Shown here one piece after another: positions 57,800-64,000 of a stretch of 64,000 bases of DNA. This DNA comes from Myoxocephalus aenaeus (taxonomy: Eukaryota; Chordata; Actinopteri; Perciformes; Cottidae). A model generated the notes under the pieces. The model was not told the origin of the DNA and searched no databases. It worked only from the letters and a program-made list of their open reading frames with translations. The stretch is taken from positions 2,063,001-2,127,000 of the forward strand of contig JBAMJR010000085.1 in NCBI GenBank assembly GCA_038501785.1, in the 5' to 3' direction. Numbering within the stretch: position 1 is the first letter of the stretch; each line of letters begins with the position of its first letter. The position numbers and the translations under genes were made by a program.

Positions 57800-59640
57800 G
57801 GATACTTTCATGATCAACCTTTTTGTATCCATACAGTATTGTTTCGGGATGACATGTATTTCTAAATGCTTTCTGTATTGTAATTTATGACGGTTTTGCC
57901 TGGGAGACACTCCTGCCACATGATGTACTGTAGCTTCTTAAAATAAGCTTTACTAAAATAAGTAAATGAAATGATATGATGCTGAAGTCCAATTTATGTT
58001 GTCTCATGTATTTAGCTTTAAATACATTGTTTACTCAAACTGCACTCTTAATTGTAATAAGATGCTAAATTATTTTTTATTGTATTCTTCATACAAATGT
58101 GAAAAAATGGAGGTCACTTTGTTTTTGTAAATGCGTTTGAACTTTTATTTTGTATACTTTATCAAAATAAATGTTGCTTTCCTCCAATTATATGCTTTTG
58201 TGGAACAATTTGTGGTATATAAGAGACAACAAATACTACAACTGTTTCAATCAATTGTTCAATCAGATGCAGGAGCCCAATGCCAACATAAAAAAATCCT
58301 AAGTAAGAAAAGATCATAGCGATAATTAATAATAACGGCTGCATGAGTAACTGCCTTAGCTTTCAATGTAATTGCTGTACATGCCTGGCTAAGAAGTAAA
58401 GTATTGATGGTCTTTGCCCCACTTTTAGTGTTTGGTACATTATTTCTCCCTCTCTGCCTTGCTAATTTAAATAATTACATTTATCGCCTCATTCAATTTT
58501 CTAGATAATCTAAGTCTTATTGAACTCCTCTAAAACACGAGCTTGTTCTCATATAAGTGTAACTATATACGGAATGGTTGTCTCCAGCTTGAAGTAGATC
58601 AGACTGAAAACATATGAATCAGAACATAATAGGAAGAACGTTTTTTAATATGGAACTAGCAATACAGCAAGTGCGCAGGAAACACATTATAATAATACAG
58701 CAAACCACAGACTTGTGAGGAATGAAAGCAACATAAATGTCACTGCATATAAACAGTGCAAACTGCTGCTTGTCCGTGACAAAACAATGGTAAGAACACC
58801 CAATTGGCCTTCTGGCTGGATTTCAGGAGTCGTTCAGGGTTTAATCTGATTAGTCTAATTCTGTATATATGTTTTATTTTCAATTAAGAAATAGTGTACA
58901 CAAAGTATACACATTGCCATACATTCTGAGGTCACTTATGAATGCATTTCATAGTTATTGATCCAATGAGGGGAAACAGTTTTGTTAGTCTTTTATTACT
59001 CACTGCACTGTGGCAGAAATGTATAGAAGATAACAGACGCACGTGATGGTTGTAAACCTCGTCCTTACACAACTAGCTTTTTCATAAAAGAGGCAGTCCC
59101 AGTTCCCCTCTTCACACTCTGCACAGTTACTCTGGTTCTTCACACTGATGACCGAGCGCACAAAGAAAAAAGGGTATGTCTCGTTTGATGTTATTGAGTC
59201 TTTATCATGTGGGCACTCTTTTTGTTTTGCTGACAACGTTTTATTATCCTGTAGGAAGGTCGTTGTGCAGCAGGGACACGTGGACCTTTCTGAAGTTACA
59301 CAAGTTGTTTTAAACTTGATTTTAGTCTATTTTTTCATGGTTTCAATCTTTTAAATAAACACTGGTGATTTATAAGAATAATACCAACAAATAATTGTTT
59401 GAATGGCCTCTCCATAAGGTGATATATTATTATCACTTGTCAAGGTCAGAGGTCAGGTTCAAATGCAGGTTATCATGTATGAGGATTACATTATCTTCCT
59501 CAAAGACACATTTCTTTGAGCTAATTTGCTCATTCAGTATAAAAATGTACTAAATGTACCAAAGATTAAATCTGTAAATGTAACCTTCCATGTACATCCA
59601 TTGTAATTCTTTCATTCTTCATTTGTTTCTATTTTTGAAT
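57800..59640. other. 3' UTR and spacer between the two TspO-like genes
   Basis: 3' UTR of copy 1 to about 58190, then non-coding DNA. The open frames at 58131-58344 and 59000-59354 have no recognisable features. Confidence 0.6.
58166..58171 (+). terminator. poly(A) signal of TspO-like copy 1
   Basis: AATAAA about 380 bases after the stop. Confidence 0.5.
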
Positions 59641-59666
59641 AATTTCAGTTATCACAGTAGATCACA

Positions 59667-61600
59667 ATGGGAAAACATAATCCAGGACGTCTTGCCGCGA
59701 TAGTGGTGTCTGTTGTTGGCTTTGCAATAAGTTTGGTGTTCAATGGGCTGTCTGTAGTTGGACTTGGTAAGTCAAAGCTTTGTTTACATGGTTTTGAGTT
59801 TAACTTTAAGATTGTGAATGGGCCTTGTAAAGGTTTTGAGAAATCACAAATATTAGTTTAACATATTACATTCCTCGTTATTTGCTTTATTCCCTATAGG
59901 TCCTTATGGTACCACCACAGCCAATGTGTCTGCAGTGTTTGACACAGAGATCACACCTTCAGGATGGACTTTTAACATCTGGAGCATTATATACGTCTGG
60001 CTGATAGCAATGGTTATCTACATCGTCGCAGGACTTTGCAGAAAGTTGGGTCCAACTATTTTTATTCTCTTGTTCAGGATGTGCAAATAGCACCCTGTAT
60101 CTTTGTAATCACTTTTGGTTTTTAGGATACCAGATATGAGACAAATTTAGGAAGTATCAGAAAAAAAAATGTTTTCTGTTCTATGGACATTTTCACCAAT
60201 TTACAGACTGAAACATCAACTGTGGTTCCTTTTTCTTGTAGGAACGGTTATGGCTATGTTTACTGCAGTCCTGCAGTGTTGCCTTATGGATTCTTCATTA
60301 GCTGGTGCCTCAATCTGTGTTTCAATATTGGCTGGCTGCTTGTTTGGGACAAAGGGTAAGAGTCTCCAATGGCTCATTAGATCATTGTTTGCAAATTAAG
60401 CGACCTAATTTCATGTTTCATTTCCTAATTATAAATGTGTTTTTCTGCTGTCTTATTCCAGAGTGATGATCGCTGCACTAGTTTTTCTCTTCCTGGTCAT
60501 CTGCACAAACTACTCCATGATATGCTTCACCTGCCATGGACTTCATGTTTATGGACCCTGGCTGAAGAAATACCACAAGGCAGACCTCTGGCTCTTCCGT
60601 GTGTTGGTTAGTATGACAAATATGCAGCATTTGCATCTTGTGTAGTTACAATTGTGTGGTTTAAGTGTGGTAAAAAACCTCTATAATACTTCATTTGCAG
60701 GTTCAGAATGGTGTGATGATATACACAACTTGGACAACCATTGCTACACTAATCAACTTGACCATTGTACTGACTTATAATGTAAAGATGGCCCCAGAAG
60801 ATGCTGCAACCATCTCATACTCTGTTTTGACTCTCGTGCTGCTTGTGTGGTGATTGCTCTTTACTTGGAAAAAATACTTATTAGAGAATTACTGTGCAAA
60901 ATCATCAGTGACATTCTGAAGCAACTGTGTTTGTGCTGCGTGTTTCACAGGTTTGTTTTGGAAAACTTTGTCCTTGACAAACACGTGCGGTACATCCTCA
61001 TCATCTACCCGGTTGTGATCTGGGCGCTGTGCGGAAACCTGGACAAGAACTATGATGCTAAATCGCCCAGCCGTAACGGCCTCTTCATTGGTAAGACACT
61101 GGAGTGAACTCCATATTAATTATATGTGACAAATGTATGATAATCTCTACTATCAGGTCCACATGACATCAACAAAAGGTCATTGACCTAATCTCCTAAA
61201 CATTACAGGTAGAAAGTAATAAACGAAAATATAGACAGTATTGATGAAAAACAATTAAGCCCCTACACTAAAACATTACTTATTGTGACGTTTGAGTAAA
61301 TTATTCCACAGTAAAACACATTTGAAACAGTGGTACAACTTTTTACCTCCACTGTAAGATGAAATAGTAGAACGCTAACTCCTGTAGAAAAATGCATCTG
61401 ACCACAAACATCTGTGAAAAAGTTACTAACTAGATTGTCTTCTCTTAGTTGTGCTGCTGGCTTTAGCCCTTGCGCTGTTTGTCATTCGGATTGTTTTGGT
61501 GGTTTGGAGACACATCAGACAGCCGCTCTACACAGACCTCAGTCCCGATGCCATGGAACCGACGGAGATTGCTGAAAAGCAGAAAACGATATTTCGCTAA
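59667..61600 (+). CDS. TspO-like multi-pass membrane protein, copy 2
   Basis: Tandem paralogue of the 55347 gene. Exons are 59667-59766, 59900-60044, 60242-60355, 60462-60606, 60701-60849, 60951-61090 and 61449-61600 (945 bases, 314 aa). Exons 2-7 have exactly the same lengths as in copy 1 (145, 114, 145, 149, 140, 152) and exon 1 is one codon shorter. ITPSGWTFNIWSIIYVW, ENFVLDKHVRYIL and YTDLSPDAMEPTEIAEKQKT match copy 1 closely, while the first helix differs most. In intron 5 and elsewhere there is little intron similarity, so the duplication is old. Poly(A) signal at 61699-61704. Confidence 0.85.
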
Positions 61601-61698
61601 CCATTTTCACTTTATTTCATGTATGATAGAAAAGAGTTGTGCCAAAGTTTGGAATTACATTGTTGATCATCATGAAAATGTTTTATTTTGACAATTTT

Positions 61699-61704
61699 AA
61701 TAAA
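61699..61704 (+). terminator. poly(A) signal of TspO-like copy 2
   Basis: AATAAA about 100 bases after the stop. Confidence 0.6.
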
Positions 61705-61709
61705 TGTTG

Positions 61710-62915
61710 TAAAATTCTGATTACAGTATGCTATAAAATATCCGTTTCAACTTTGGTTGACTGATCTTTGAACCTTTTATGGCTCTTTTCTAACATATTG
61801 ATTGCTAACACAACACATTAGGCGCTGATAAGGAGACTATTATAATACTACACAAAAAGTGTAGTGTTATAATAGACGTGCTAATCATCCATCATACAGT
61901 ATAGACTGTGTTTTATAACTTTCAAATAATTTTCAATTGCCCATTTATACCAATTTTTATGCCGATGTTAATTATAGTTTTATAATTTGTCATGTGTAAT
62001 ATTGACTATTTTAATCATTCAGCAGTGTGTGCTCTTTTAACATAATGTGGAAGATGAACAAGAAAATCACAATATATACGCTGCTACTCGAACAGCTTAA
62101 CATCACAGACATTATCAAATATCATTAGAATGTATCGTTATTATTTAATATCTTTAGTGTTAAATATGTTTCTAAATACAACAGAGTTATACATTTTGTC
62201 ATATCATTGTTGGACATCTCTCCTCAGGGGATTAGCGGTTGACAGGACATGAAATCAATCTTGGTTAAATTTAACAATGACTTACCTGTTGGAGGCAGCA
62301 ACGTGAAGCACCAGCTGTCGGTTCAGTCTGCCGGAAAATAAAATGTAGAAGAAGAAGGAAATTCTGTGTCCGTTTCTATTTTAACCCCGAGTATGGTCTT
62401 TAAGGCAGTGGGTATTAGCCAACAAGCAACAAACTCTGGTCACTGCCAACTAGTTAAGCTTATTTTATACTTTTACTACACTCATGGTCATTTTATAGTT
62501 CACAAGCACATACTGCAGATTAGCATAACAGCAAACTACATACATAGCAAATTGTTGCCTGAAAGCCCAGACTCAGGGCACAGGCTCCAGGCGCTTTCAC
62601 TGTGCGCGGGTTTATTACAAATTGTCAACAGCGCCATTGTTTTGCTAACGCTAACGCTAGTTATCAAATAGGGGACGTAGCGGGCTCGCCAGCGTTTGCA
62701 TGATGATATCTTCTCAGTCGTAACTTGATTCCGAGAGAGTGGATTCAAACAAATGCATCCCGGGAGCTAAAGCTAACCTACACAATACAACAGCGTACAC
62801 GAGTATTGACAACAAATTGATGGCTAGCTATGTTAACCGTTAGCATAACAGCTAACGTTAGGTTGGTGTAACATTGCCGTTAAAAGATAGACAGAGCTAG
62901 CGTTAGTTCACATAA
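61710..62915. other. Intergenic region, promoter of the next gene
   Basis: No gene confirmed. On the minus strand a segment ending CCTCCAACAG meets a good donor GTAAGTC near 62285-62291 and could be a 5' non-coding exon of a transcript running left. The part from 62640 to 62915 is rich in GCTAACG-type words. Confidence 0.5.
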
Positions 62916-63476
62916 ATGGAGACAAAGTACCCCACCTTGGTAAGTTCATTGCGCTATTGAGGAAAACACATGTAGCTTCAATGACGACCAAGGGAGGAAG
63001 AGGATATAACGTTACACTCGTTATAAACTTTGTTACAGTAACCGTTAGCTAACGTTGGCTAAACTCAACGCAACAGCCATGAAATATAGTTAGTTAATTC
63101 TGAACTTCATTAAGCTTATAGTTGAGGTTGTGTTTAAACGGGTTTCAACTTCACAGTAAAGTTGAAGACTCAGAAGTAGTTTGCGATGCTGTTAAATAGT
63201 CTCGCGTCATACTGAAGTGTTTCTATTATTTTGTCCATCCTTTGTAGCTCAGTTATAAGAACATTAGCTGTTGCATTATGCTGCTGTACTTTTAATTTGG
63301 TATAGATAATAAACAGAGTTAGGTAGTTAAGGAATGTTGTTGGCTGGTAACACAATGTTTTTCTCCCTAATTACAAAGTAACTAAATTACAGTAGTTGCT
63401 AGTAACTTTCTCTCTATCCGTTCTGTTCACAGAAGAGACCAAAGAGGAAACTCTGCTATCTCACAAACAAGGAAAG
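62916..63476 (+). CDS. 5' end of an unrecognised gene (two exons, continues beyond the window)
   Basis: Exon 1, 62916-62939, encodes METKYPTL and ends at GTAAGT. Exon 2, 63433-63476, follows a TTCACAG acceptor and encodes a basic segment, KRPKRKLCYLTNKE, ending in phase 2 at a GTACGT donor. The basic KRPKRK stretch could be a nuclear localisation signal. I do not recognise the family from 22 residues. The remaining exons would lie to the right of 64000. Confidence 0.55.
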
Positions 63477-63631
63477 GTACGTTTGAAAAGTATTCATGTA
63501 TTGTGTGACTGAGCTTTTTATTGAAGCCTACGTTAAATCAAGAGAGCTGAAACTTTATTTATGCATTGGTTGCATTTTATGGTATGCATCTTTGATGGAG
63601 TAATCATAAATTGGAGATTATAGTTTATAGT

Positions 63632-63711
<80 letters not shown>

Positions 63712-64000
63712 TATGGTTTATAGTTTTAATTACAAATTTCAATGTTTTATCTAATGTTTATGCCTATATGAGTTTCAAGTGTATTTTAACTTTCATTACT
63801 TTTCTTGGGTGTAATCTCACTAATCATCACCATTTGTTACACATAATGTATATGTTAATGTTGTACATGTCTTTCTCTTACATTTGCCTTTTTTGGAGTT
63901 TTAAATATTTTGTGTATTGTCGATTAAATGGTATTGAGTAATTTAGCAGTTGTATGGAAATTTTGATCTTTCAGCTATTATATTAACCTGAGTTTTGTGT
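63477..64000. other. Intron of the last gene, with GT/TA microsatellite
   Basis: GT units pass into TA units at about 63632-63706; no further exon recognised before the window ends. Confidence 0.55.

Overview
This is a teleost (probably percomorph) chromosomal window. Introns are short with GT-AG borders, microsatellites are dense, fish mobile elements are present (an L2-clade LINE and a hAT-type MITE), and every recognisable gene is vertebrate. The order of the central genes matches human 3q21, where CSTA, CCDC58/MIX23, FAM162A and KPNA1 lie together. The left-hand gene array is therefore the fish counterpart of the stefin (CSTA) locus.

Region 1 (1-37.5 kb) is a plus-strand tandem array of stefin-type cystatins, that is, small cytosolic inhibitors of papain-like cysteine proteases. 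Two paralogous lineages alternate. Lineage A has starts at 810, 10160, 15833, 27575 and 33283. Lineage B has starts at 2270, 12065, 17738, 29430 and 35164. A broken A-like copy sits at 36741-37262. Every intact gene has three coding exons with phase-0 introns and a QxVxG-type loop at the end of exon 2. The DNA between the genes is a mosaic of repeated blocks: two kinds of B-gene tail, A-type upstream DNA, and A-to-B spacers with GA microsatellites. B2-B5 carry an A-type TATA promoter that B1 lacks, and A4 is preceded by DNA that normally lies upstream of a B gene. Both point to recombination within the homologous promoter segments. A 5'-truncated L2 LINE and a hAT MITE with an 8-bp target duplication (plus a second MITE copy cut off at a block junction) help order the events.

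Region 2 (38.2-51.6 kb) holds mix23 (-), fam162a (+) and kpna1 (-). All three were reconstructed exon by exon and have family-typical lengths of 144, 158 and 538 aa. mix23 and fam162a are head to head.

Region 3 (51.6-64 kb) starts with simple-sequence DNA, then an intronless nanos gene (nanos3-like, germline RNA regulator) with a Pumilio-type site in its 3' UTR. Two tandem seven-exon genes for TspO-like multi-pass membrane proteins follow (315 and 314 aa, almost identical exon lengths). The first two coding exons of an unrecognised gene close the window.

I saw no rRNA, intact tRNA, CRISPR array or prokaryotic feature. All calls come from reading the sequence and from remembered family features; no search or alignment was run.
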